Shown here: piece by piece, positions 31,651 through 42,627 of the stretch
How positions within the stretch are numbered: position 1 is the first letter of the stretch
Layout of the letters: the number at the start of each line of letters is the position of its first letter
NCBI GenBank assembly: GCA_037903355.1
Contig: JBAJFE010000011.1
Location: 1,993,001 to 2,057,000 of the forward strand
Direction of reading: 5' to 3'
DNA length: 64,000 bases
Source of the DNA: Trichuris trichiura
Lineage: Eukaryota; Nematoda; Enoplea; Trichinellida; Trichuridae
The notes under the pieces: generated by a model
What the model was told of the DNA's origin: nothing
The model's database searches: none
The model's input: only the letters and a program-made list of their open reading frames with translations
Made by a program: the position numbers and the translations under genes

Positions 31651-34600
31651 CTACTGAATGACCTGTTCGCTCAACTTCTCTGCCAATTTCGACAAAAAGA
31701 CATTCTTCAAAATACATAAAGTTTTCTGCTTCACAACGACGTTAAATACTTATACAAATAGGAGCCTACCAAATTGTCCAACAATACTTCCCGCTCAAGC
31801 AAACAATTCAAGTAGCGCGAATTGACGAGCAATTGCTTTTCCAACTCATTCTGCAAAGACGAAACTTCGTTGCATTGTCTTTTAAGCAATCCGGCTGAAA
31901 AATATTTTGAAACGTACGTCATATTCCTTCTTGACATAGTTAAGTAGCTTTGTTAAGTCCTGCAACAAAGTATGAGCTGTGAGCGCGCAGCGAATTCAAA
32001 CACAGTGACGCAACCTCTTCGCCGTTACAACGATTTCCAAAGACAGTTTTAATTATGTTGGTTACGCGTCTTTTGTTTTCCTGCTTATCATTTTCGTACG
32101 TTTCCTACGACAGTAAACAAAGCTCGTCAATAAGATTAGACGACTACGTGAACGTACTGTTACCTCGCAATGATTTGCCCAATCGACGAATCGACTTTCC
32201 GTCTCACGAAGCAAATCCATCGTTCTATAGTTTTTGTTTCTCAAATCCTACGAACAGCAACAACAACAACAACAGCAGCTTAAGGTTGGGCGCCATTGGC
32301 TAAAACGCTTATCTCTAACCTCATTGCGTTTCTTCAAATGCTCCACTTCGTCAGTGAGCATAGCGACCTTGTTGGACATAATGTCCATGCAAATTTCCAT
32401 ATCATTTAAGTGAACTAAAGCCAACTCGTCCGCATTCTTATCGGACGTGTTCGCTTGGAATGTCAGCAAGTTATGGTACATTTCATGCAAATTCTAATAG
32501 GACATCGTACAGACGCGCGGACAGTACGGCGAAGTGATACTAACCGCAATTCTTTCCAAAAGTTTTTCGTACTTCTCTGCTTCAAACGCGCAGTCAGTGC
32601 AAGTCTGAACTCCCACGTCTTCTGTACTTATCGATTCGATGTTAGCCTACGAGTAAGGTGGACAATTTCGAATTGATATTAAACGGAAATGCTACCGCAT
32701 GTTACGTACGGCTATGCAAACCTGCAGGAAACAAACCTTACCGTAACATCGTCGGCATTGCTGTTGGACATTGGCTCTTTTGGTTCCACAGCTGAAGGCG
32801 CCGGCGCATCTCGAGCTGAGTTAGACGTATTAGCGCTGTTTAAGTTGTGCACGTCATTATCCGAGTCGTCCACGCGCGCGCAGTTTGTTCCATTTTCAAC
32901 GCGAAAATCAATTTCGTTGTATCGATTACGACCCTCGTCGGAAAGACCATATAAGGACGAAGGTGGAATGGCAATGGGCAACTCATTTTGTTCTTTCCAA
33001 TTTGCATCCTTTTGCACGGTAACAGCCGAGCTCAGCGTAGTCAGCTTCGAATAGGCAATTTCGTTTGCCGACTTTAAACGCTGCTTAAGCGACGTAATCT
33101 CGGCTTCGCGAAGGCTCAACGAATCAACCAGTTTTTGAACTCCCTTCTTGATCAATTTCCATTCCGAACCATCTTTGTCAACGCGAGACGAAGGGAGAAG
33201 GACGTGCAAGTCGCAAAGCTTTTGGTGGAGGCCATCTTTTTCCACCTTGAACAATCAAGAGAAAAATGACCAATTGTTAAAAGGGGTAAAGTTCCAACTA
33301 ACCGCATCGTTCTGCAGTTTCTGACGAACCCGTTCGACCAACAGCTCCAGCTCTCTTCTGCGGCTTTCAGCCATTGTCAGTTTGGCTTCGCACAAGTGAA
33401 GCTCATTGACCCAATGCATTTTATCTTCATAGCGCATTTGAAGGTCTTTCCTAAGACGAAAAGCATTAGCTTGGCGCGTCTATGCGCAATACATACTCCA
33501 ATTGAAGACAACGACTTTCCAGATTTATTTTGTCCTGCAAATTAAAACGCGCTGTTCAATTGAAGTATTAATTAGGGAGACAAAAACCTGACTGTCCTGA
33601 CTTTGCTTAATCAGTGCTTGCCGAAGACGAGCTGTACATTCGCTATTTTCTTTGCGCAAAGTTTGATTGGCGTTGTTAGCTCGATTCACTTTTAAACTCA
33701 ACGATTCCACCAACTCGCGAAGGCGAAACAACTCCTTTTCGTTTGCCAAAAATGCGCTGCACATGTCGATCTTTGACTTGAAAAGACGTCTTACTTCGTC
33801 CCTGCAATTTTATACGTTCTCGTCAAAGCAAAATGGGCAACCATAGAAGGCGCACCATCGTTCGGTCAAGCGACGGTCGCGGTCGGCCATTACGCGCTTT
33901 TCCGTTTCCAGCATTTTTTCCAGCTGCTTCACGCGAAGGCAAAGTGATTCGACAAGAACGCATCTTCGTTTGATCTTTCAATAAAAGCAAAGAATTACAA
34001 AAACTAAGACGCGCATATGGCCACCTACCGTCTTCCACGATGACGACGAGTCAGTCATGTTGGTCATCCAGTCTCGTAACAGTTCTTCCGTAACTTTGTT
34101 CGGGAGAACTTCGCTGAGAGAGTCAGCTGCATGCATAATTTCAGACGGCACTTAAAGCGCAAAAACATTACAAGACGACATAATTAACAGGCTTTTACGT
34201 ATTGCCTTTCTAATATAACATTTCGCAGGTACACGACAAAGAAACATAAATATATTAATGGAACAAAATTTTCAAATATCAGTTACTAAGTCTTCTATAG
34301 CCGGTAGGCGAATGCACTAACGAAGAAACAATACACGTGCTACTGCTACAACAAAATACAACAGCCACCCTTCCTAGCAAGCCGTTCAAATTATGCTTTA
34401 TCATATAGGCAGAAAGCTGATCACCGTTTCCACTACCTAGAACTGTATAAATTAACTTTGGAGCATATATGCAAATGGAGCACTTCCATTCTTCGTGCCG
34501 TTAAAGAAAAAGTGCAAAACCTATTTCAGCCAACGGATCACTTGAAATGGACATCTGCTTAAAGCTGGATCAGGTTTGCCTAATCGACTGTCTTACTAAG

Positions 34601-35532
34601 AGAACGCAAAGCTCATTTGCATGAGAGACAGCTCAATGAAAAGCTAAAAAAAACTACAGAACAGCCGGAGATGCGCAGGGACAACATTTCATTCGTTACT
34701 GCTCGCATTTTAAACCTTACCGTAATTTTATTTACCTATTTATCAAAAAGAGAAGTTTCTTTTTGTATTTCTGCCGCAAAACTTACCAGTTGCGCCTTTC
34801 TTTTCAATGTCGTCATTCGCGTCGTCCGCGGCAACGATATTCTGAGCCGAACTGTAAAAATTCAAACGTACTAGTCAATCCATAAATAAACAATTGGAAA
34901 CGACTGACTCAGTTGCTGCTTCGGCCGTTTCCCTTTCCTCCAATGATTCCACGTCCTCCGTCTCTTCTTTTGTATTTACGTCATTTACGATCGCTTTCTT
35001 TTCAACTTCAGCGTCCAGCGATTTTTCACTGCTGTCGCGTTCTTGTCCTTTGACATTGAATGTTTTTCTCACTTCACCATTAGGCTAGAAAATATGCAAT
35101 GTTAGCCTAAAATCAATACGCCCAGCGTCAACTCAACAGCGCCCACAATGTTGAATAGAGCAGTAAGCCCCATCGTGACCGTGAAATTAAAAAAAAAATA
35201 AACCAGAAACCGACGGCTGTATGAGAAAACCGACCAACCGACAAAGGTACTATGGAGGGGTTAATTTTAGTGACCAAAATCGATGGCGATTGGCCGAAAA
35301 ACGATAGTACCTTTTTCTTCGACGTTTTTCTCAGTTTCTTCGACCGCTGAAAGTGACTATTGCGTAGGCGCTGTACGGGAGATCGTCGCACTTCGGGTGA
35401 TGAGCTTTTTATTCCATCTAGTTTATCGGACGACTCTTTAGTCGCCCAGTAAAATATAACCGCGAACAACGCGGCAATAGTAAAGGCCAATATGAGGCCG
35501 AGAACGCTCGGTTCAATTTGCGCAATATCCAT
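31651..35532 (-). CDS. N-terminally membrane-anchored coiled-coil protein (kinectin/p180-like layout)
   Basis: Sixteen exons assemble into 726 aa with all junctions in frame: 35532-35311, 35084-34909, 34851-34787, 34126-34029, 33974-33856, 33801-33588, 33534-33497, 33450-33303, 33245-32742, 32646-32545, 32493-32320, 32247-32164, one 39-nt exon near 32105-32065 (ETYENDKQENKRR), 31959-31918, 31850-31770, 31725-31651. Residues 9-30 form one hydrophobic helix (SVLGLILAFTIAALFAVIFY) right after a short acidic N-terminus. A basic stretch (RSKKLRKTSKKK) and a Glu/Ala/Thr-rich linker follow. Nearly all the rest is heptad-rich coiled coil (VKQLEKMLETEKRVMADRDR, RRRELELLVERVRQKL). Kinectin and ribosome receptor p180 share this layout, but I see no specific sequence match, so the identity is open. 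Confidence 0.8.
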
Positions 35533-38065
35533 GCATGCAAAGGAACGCTTATTCGCTCAGACAAGCTTCCAAAATGTCCAACTCATTCACAAAGCACGCT
35601 TGGGAAAGAGCGCATTCAGTTTACAGCACGCATTTTAAAGTATGCGCAGGTACAAAGAAATCAAGTTGCATCATCTCAAGCAATGTACGCAGCTGACGAG
35701 CCTTGTTGCCTTTCCGTTGTACAAACGCAAAATTGGCATTAATTTGACCGTTTTGAAATGCTTTTGAGCTCTCTACGCGCTTGTATTTTAATGAAAAAAC
35801 GTGGTACATTTAGAAGCAGCGTCACGTCTTAATGAGCAAACATGACGCAACTTGTTCTTTTATGTGAACCAAAGCGACTAAAATAAAAACGTCAGCGAGC
35901 GAGATGCCGGCGCTAGCAGCGAAATGAAAGCATACATACTAACGAAGCTTAGAAGTAACCGCGTAGACTTTCAAGGCGGATCAGCGTGAACCAAAGGCTC
36001 GCTGAGCACATTTACTTTATCAAACTGATGGGATCACAATTTCTCAGCAGGAACATTTCAGAATAACTTCAATTTTTATTTTACTTATTTTAAAGAAAAG
36101 CGCGAGGCAGACAATGAGTCACTCCATTAAGAAATGTTTTAAGACTGAATTACGATGGAAATGAGTCCGCGTAACCTAATAGGAGTACGATCAAACCTTT
36201 CCAATTCTTAAAACGTCTTTCAACGGAACAGTTGGTTTTAGCTGACACTAAGCTGGCGGAAAAAATGAGTCAAAATGGGTACTCCCAATCCAATAAGAAG
36301 CGTTCCGTCCCAGTTGGCAAAATGAAAGGCCAAAAAGGGACTAATGGATGAAGCAGTGCGAAAAGAACACAATTACAACGAGTTCTAATGTCGAGTCCAA
36401 TTGAATTCGATCATTCCCAACTGCAACCTGTTCCCGCGTCGTTACCTTTACTCAAAATTTTAAGTGACCTTCATAACGTCATAGAAAAACTGCAATCTAA
36501 GTTAGAGAAGAGCTCAGCCGCTTTTCCAAACAAAAACTGACGCTAAATGCAAGCGTATGCAAATTCACTGCTGATTGAAAAAATACAACCGTTATCGCGA
36601 AGACGAGCTCATCATCCGATAACAGAAAAGAAAACGTGGCAACGTAGTTTTGCAACTCGGCAAAGAGGATCCCGTAACAATTTTTAAATTAACAATATTA
36701 ACATGGCGTCAATAAACTTCACGTGGACGAACTTGTACTCTATTAATAGCAGATCATTCTATTTCTTAAGCCAAGAGATGCATTTTCTTTAAATAAATAA
36801 AACATCAATGCAAGAGCTTCCAAAGCAAAGCTATATGTAAACTAACTTCAGTAGATAGGCAGCCGATTGTTCCCACCGTTTAGTGGATGACGCACTACAA
36901 GTTAAAACAAACGCTCTTTCAATATTTGCCTTTTTACAGGAATTTCAGTGATAAAAAAAATAATAATTGAAGTCATGTTTTTTGAAAGGTTAAAAAAGCC
37001 GGAATGTTTCGCTTAGAAATTTAATTGCGATTGCACCCACTTCCCCAATGCATAGCGGCGATAAGACGATTACACAACAGCATACGCGAACATATGTACA
37101 TGAGCTGAACTGGAACAAGCTTTGTAAGTTTTGTTAAAAACCTGAAGAGTCAACACGACGCCTGTTGGATATTATGGATAGCCTTACAGTGGTAACCAAT
37201 ACTTTATTTTTTTAAACTTTTCCATCCTTCTTTTCGGCTTAGATGACTCACTTGTGATCAATATAAATCTGTGATGACAAGACGTAAACTGGTTTCGCAA
37301 TTTCGTGGGATCATTCTCCTCTCCATTTCAACAGTAGTTAGCATGATAAATTAGTGCAAAAAATTGAACGTCACTTCCTCATTGAGCTGCAGTATCTGCA
37401 GATGATAAACGTGAACATAATTGGGTGTTAAAAAACATTTGAAGAAACGAAACAAAGGTCAGATGAAGAAAACATTTGAACGCTCACTTTTTAAGCACTA
37501 AACGCCAGCGGCTTTCGTCAACGGCAGCGTGGCAAGTGACCAAGGAGCAACACCAACTTGGAAGTAAAGCATTTCCAATCTATTGCGTTTCGATGGCACG
37601 TCGCTGTCGTGCGAAGAAGCTGAACTTCCAAGAAAGGTAAAAATCATTGGCAAACTGAAGAAATTTTCATCCCAACCGAGCGTGCCCAAAACAGACGTGA
37701 TAACTGGACGCGATACTGTAGCCTATTCGCGGTTTGACGCCACGTTTTCAACGAGCCATGCAAAAGCGCTTCGGGCGAAATGGAATGACAAACAAATCAC
37801 GCGTCGACAGCTTGAAGCGACGAAAACCGGCAGAGTGAACCTTGACGCCATTTAGGTTAGTCAGTGGGCGCGAATAGCCCACGGGAAAGTTCTTTTAACT
37901 TTTACCTCCGCCTCTTCGCAACTTCCCTGCAATATTACCCTTTTTGCTACGGCCACAAGCCGGATAGTATCTGTGACAAAAGACAAATGACAACAGTGAC
38001 CCGAGCTAAATAAATACTACCGGAGGAAGTGAAAATTGCCAGAAACTGTGCAAGACTGAGCTGCG
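35533..38065. other. 2.5-kb gene-poor spacer
   Basis: Mostly AT-rich without coding signal. A plus frame at about 37565-37855 (LPRKVKIIGKLKKFSSQPSV ... KTGRVNLDAI, stop at 37853-37855) has protein-like composition but no in-frame ATG. It could be a last exon whose upstream exons I cannot find. An overlapping frame (ATG at 37592) reads MARRCRAKKLNFQE and runs into a GGTAAA donor-like site. Neither is assigned. Confidence 0.35.
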
Positions 38066-39227
38066 ATGAGTGCTGCATTCCTTTACTTCATTTCTCTTCT
38101 ACTGCTGTCAGTGGTCAAGGCGGCATTGCCCGTGGGTAAGCGTTCTTTATAGCCAGTATTGACATCAAGCCATGTTCGAACGATAGAAAAAGTTCCTTAG
38201 ATCGGCTAGCTCTCATAATGTTGCATCGGAGAAAATATGCACTGAACATTTACCTAAACGGCTCATATGCCTATTAGGTAAAGCTCAGTGTTAAAGCCTC
38301 TACAGTTGACTTGACCGCACTGATCAATGGGATAAGTTATAGATTAGAGAAAACAGCTCTAGCATATTTTACAATGAATCAGACAAATATATTGCCTAAG
38401 TATTTCGCTTCAGTCGTATGCCCGGACAATTCCGTCCCCATCCAGCACTGCCCGCGTGGCCTATGCTCGACCGGATATTTTTGCTATCAAGGTTGGTGCT
38501 GCAGAAATAGAGGCAACAACATGTGGAACAACAATTGGAACAACAACTTCAATCGACCATTTGGCAATCGGCTTTACAGTACGTTGTCTGTCCACCTGCA
38601 TGACGTATTGAGAATACGGAAGCTTTTCTGATAAGCTACCGAAATACTTGAAAAAAGCTAAAAAAATTTACAGCTTATAGTTGAGTCTGTTGAGCGTCAA
38701 AGAGAGGCTGCATGATGCTATCACTTTCAACGTTTAAGGCACCTGCCCGGACGGGACACAATCATTGCAAAGATGTCCTCGAGGAAGATGTCCCAGCGGT
38801 CAGTTCTGCCAAAATGGATGGTGCTGCAGGAACAACATGGGTTGGGGAAATAATGGATGGAATAACGGATGGAATAATGGATGGAACAATAACAATGCGG
38901 GGTGGAGAGGACCTAACAGAAGTATGTCATTTAAAGCGAATATATGCACGTGTTTGACAGTATCTTGTCAAAGGAGTTTTATTTTAATAATTCAACCTGC
39001 CATTTTCAAAATGACGAACTAAAAATCTTTAATATAAAAACAACCGGCTTGAGACAAAAAGTGAACAATCTTAGTGAGCTTAATTTTGCTTTGCAGGAGG
39101 CAGATGTCCGCAAATGTTCGGCGCAATGGTGGGCAACAATCACCAGTGCTATTCGCACAACGACTGCCCACCAGGAAGACTCTGCTGCAAAACTATAACC
39201 GGCAGACACTGCTTGTTACCCCAGTGA
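38066..39227 (+). CDS. secreted CC-repeat / WAP-like protein 1
   Basis: Four exons: 38066-38135, 38414-38578, 38739-38921, 39097-39227; 182 aa, every intron phase 1. Exon 1 is a signal peptide (MSAAFLYFISLLLLSVVKA). Exons 2 and 3 each encode one module with spacing C-x9-C-x4-C-x5-C-x4-C-C (e.g. CPDGTQSLQRCPRGRC ... GWCC). A Trp/Gly/Asn-rich linker follows each; the second holds tandem NGWN units. Exon 4 encodes a six-cysteine WAP-like module (GRCPQM ... CYSHNDCPPGRLCC ... GRHCLLPQ). True WAP domains have eight cysteines, so this is a reduced or related fold. Probably extracellular: cuticle, protease-inhibitor or antimicrobial roles are possible but unsupported. Two relatives lie downstream on the same strand. 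Confidence 0.85.
38843..38890 (+). repeat. 12-bp tandem repeat inside a coding exon
   Basis: Four 12-bp units, consensus GGATGGAATAAY. The first (38843-38854) is degenerate; the others span 38855-38866, 38867-38878 and 38879-38890. They sit in exon 3 of the first CC/WAP-like gene and encode repeated Gly-Trp-Asn-Asn, so copy number can change the linker in steps of four residues without breaking the frame. Confidence 0.9.
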
Positions 39228-41879
39228 GAGCAACGGAACTTTCTCTCCAATGCCCACATCACCATCTTACGTCATCTAACTTCAAACGATACGGTTGTTT
39301 AAACTATACCCTTACATGGTAATGTTGAGCCCGTCTTCAAAATGTTCGACTTAATAAATCTGACATTACAATGCTTCGCACAGACCTAATCAGCATCTCG
39401 GCAAGTAGAGGATGTGAATAAAAAATTTACATGCCTCAGCGGCTTCTCAAATCGGCTGTGATATTGACGGAACAGATCACTTGGGCAGCTATGCATTTAA
39501 CATGGAAAAGAATGAGTTTTGTCTAAGCGCATTAGAAGGAATGAGGATTTTTCCACTTTCGCGACGACAACCGACAAAGTTAAAGTTTGTGTGATTCACA
39601 GGACAGTACGCATCTAGGTCATATAAACATTTTCAACAGGCTAAAAATTACAAAAAGCACGGCAAAAAACATAACAAATATTGTTGTTTAACCGACCATG
39701 TACCTCAAGAGACCCGCAAGGGAGAAGATCGATTTGTGGTAGAAGAAAAAATGGCCTATGCCAAGTGTAATACATTTAAGAAACACGACAGCGTTCTTCA
39801 ATGCTGTATCAATTTGGTAACCCATAACAAGATGATGCTTGCATTCTCTTGGCTTCTCTTCAAATTAGTCACTGAAGAACGTATTAGGAAGCAACTGCAT
39901 AACGCGAAAAGAGGATAGATGTCGCTACATGCGCAAAAGTTTGCCTGTCCCGCCTTCTGTGAGCTTAAAAAGAAGTACTGACGAAAAACAGTACGTTCAA
40001 CTATGCATGGCTAACTATATCGCCTTAGAAGCACAACTGTGAGACTTTGTGGATCCTCTCTATGACGACGTTACTTTTTTTAAAAGATTATTCGGTATCT
40101 GCGCGACAAACAAATACCATTGTAGCCCTTGCCTACAGATAAGATGGTGTGAGGATTCATACTATTGAATGAGGTGACGTCATGAAAACAATGAACCACA
40201 TCGTTAAAGGAAAAAGTTGGCGTTTTTTGCGAACAGGCCGTCAACCATGAAAGGCAGAAAATGTAAATAATAGCGAAATAGCATAACTACCTAAAAATGA
40301 GTAGAAAAAACGCAAGTGTTGTCATATCCTTAAGAAAAAGACTGTGCGATATCTACTGTTACAAATTTAAGACTCGCCCAGCAAACTGGAAGGTATAATA
40401 CATCAATACCTCTGTAGGGAATCAAATTATTACAATTATGTGCAGAGCGGATCTGTTTGGTCGTTTATTAACAAGAGTATGCGAAACAAAACTAACATCT
40501 GTTACTTGATTTTTAGTAAAATAAACAAACTTTTTAGACCTGCCTGTGGGCTTACTTTTACGGCAGAAACATAAAGAGGCATTGAAGAGAAAACAATACC
40601 TGCAAGAAGACGAAAAAAGAAAGAAAAGAGAAAAGGATAATACTAACATGAAAAAAAGAGTGAGAAAACCAAAATTGCATGCTATAAAGAAAACGAACGG
40701 ACCAAAGAAAAGAAGTAAAACAAGGAAAAGCAAAGCAATGCACGGAAAAAAAATTTAAAAAAACCTGACTTCCTTTAGGTAGTGACACTTCGATACTGTA
40801 AGTTTTCCTTCTCCCAACTGCTCAACCTCTGAAGATGAAAAGCGGAGCTGAAGGTTTCGAAAGCTCTGATGAGCACTGGTATACGTTTTACATATGACTA
40901 AACATGGATAACACCGTAAAAATTTGTCACGAGAACATACACGTTCGTTCAATCTTCGATCATTTTAGGTTACTTGAAAGCACCTTCAACTAATCCGCTG
41001 ACGAGAGAGTAAGGGGATTCTCGGAACTTTAAAACCATTACGGAAACTTAATTCTTTAGAAAAACGGGCTGACGGAAGCACTGGTTGAGGTTCACTTACT
41101 TGGGAAAGCGCTTGCGAAAATGAAAACCGCACTGCTTTAAACGAACTGCAAATATTTACGACAGAATGGAGCAGAACAATCTTCTACAGTACCAAAAGAC
41201 ATATCTGGAAGTTTTGGGAATAAAAACTAATCAGTTAAAAAACCATCAATCGATTAAGCTATTAGTAAACATTTTGCACAGCGGTTTAAGGCATTTGCAG
41301 AATAGAGGAAGCACTACTGAGAAGGAACGCAATTTTCCAGCGGCGATTCAGAGCGTTAGTCCAAGCATCCGCGACTACCGGTAATTAATAGGTGTACTTC
41401 AATTAATTTCGACACTTCTCAACAGTCAAGCCGGCCCACGACCACTAAAGAGCTGACGAAAAGGCGAACCAGTTGACCATCGGAGAATGACTGATAAGCA
41501 AAGAGGCAAAGACAAATTCATTTGGCCGACCAAATGTCAATGTCCGCAAGCGATAACCGGACACGCGGAAGGAGACGATTTTCAAATAATTTCAACGCGA
41601 AAAACTCGTACAGAAGACGTAGAAACAAGAGGATAAATAATTAAAACAGGTTTCGCGCAACAAGTTTTCAAATTGAACTAGGTAACACATAGTAGGCGGG
41701 CGTACTTTTAGTCAAACCAAGTTGCCGTTCTTCAACTCTTTCGCTAAGAAACAAACCAACCCTCAGGGTGATACATGTCGTCGAGACATTATGGAAACAA
41801 AAGAACTCGTAGTATCACATAGGCTTTATAAGTCAACAAACTCTGACCGAACGCAAATAGCGTCAACTTTTCAAACTGA
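39228..41879. other. 2.65-kb gene-poor spacer in the cysteine-module cluster
   Basis: AT-rich. A plus frame ending at 40758 is extremely Lys/Arg-rich (KRKQYLQEDEKRKKREK) with no ATG start near a promoter or clear acceptor, and is probably A-rich noise. A 72-codon frame at 41166-41384 starts with ATG but shows no family resemblance. Nothing else supported. Confidence 0.4.
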
Positions 41880-42627
41880 ATGCCTTTATTAATAATTTCG
41901 CTTGCTTTGCTAGCGTTTCTGCGACCTGCCACATCCCAAGGTAGAATGCATGTTCACTTCCTTCGAAATACTATTGCTAAGAAGTTTAAACTGCAACTTC
42001 AATCAATGCAACAAAATATTTCACAAAGTAAAAAAATCTATACCTGTCCATTATTATTATTATTAAAACGGAATTCTACACCGCTAAAATAATACGCAAC
42101 ATTGAAACCGTAAAGAATTCGATTACATTTCAGTGATATGCCCTGATAATTCAATGCCCATTCAATGGTGTCCACGAGGACTATGCCCAACTGGCTACTA
42201 TTGCTACGGCGGATGGTGTTGCAGAAGGAACTACTACTACGGTGGCGGATGGAACAGAGGATGGCACTATGGACCACACGGATTTTGGAATCATCATTTG
42301 ACACCTGGCTGGAATAGCAGATGGAATTCACCCTATTACCGTAAATTCAAAGTTTAAAACTTTACTGGACAAACTTTTGTTGAATTCAAATCGCGTGCCG
42401 AAAGACCAAAGGCGCGACAGTGCTTAAGCTTAAACCCCATATAAACGTTTGACGTAATAGGAAATAACAAAAAAGTTGCCAATCTATTTATAGATGGCGG
42501 CAGATGCCCGAGAATGTATGGTCGAATGATGTCCAACTTCCATCAATGCTTTTCGCACAATCAATGCCCGGGAAGAAGACTATGCTGCAACACAGTCAGC
42601 GGAAGACGATGCCTATTTCCTGTGTGA
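41880..42627 (+). CDS. secreted CC-repeat / WAP-like protein 2
   Basis: Three exons: 41880-41940, 42134-42340, 42494-42627; 133 aa, both introns phase 1. Exon 1 is a signal peptide (MPLLIISLALLAFLRPATS). Exon 2 has one CC module (VICPDNSMPIQWCPRGLC ... CYGGWCC) followed by a Tyr/Gly/Trp/His-rich tail (YYYGGGWNRGWHYG). Exon 3 has the six-cysteine WAP-like module (GGRCPRMYGRM ... CFSHNQCPGRRLCC ... GRRCLFPV). It is the minimal member of the cluster: same exon order as protein 1 but with one CC exon fewer. The linker is aromatic and His-rich rather than NGWN repeats. Confidence 0.86.

Noticed and set aside
31895..31917. Apparent ultra-short 19-23-nt intron in the coiled-coil gene (GTACGT...TTTTCAG).
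   Set aside because: A 67-nt intron from the same donor (31917) to the CTTTGCAG acceptor ending at 31851 restores the frame and keeps the heptads, so no micro-intron is needed.
40546..40758. Lys/Arg-rich 70-codon frame that could be a nuclear basic protein.
   Set aside because: No ATG start in context, no splice partner, and composition explained by A-rich sequence.
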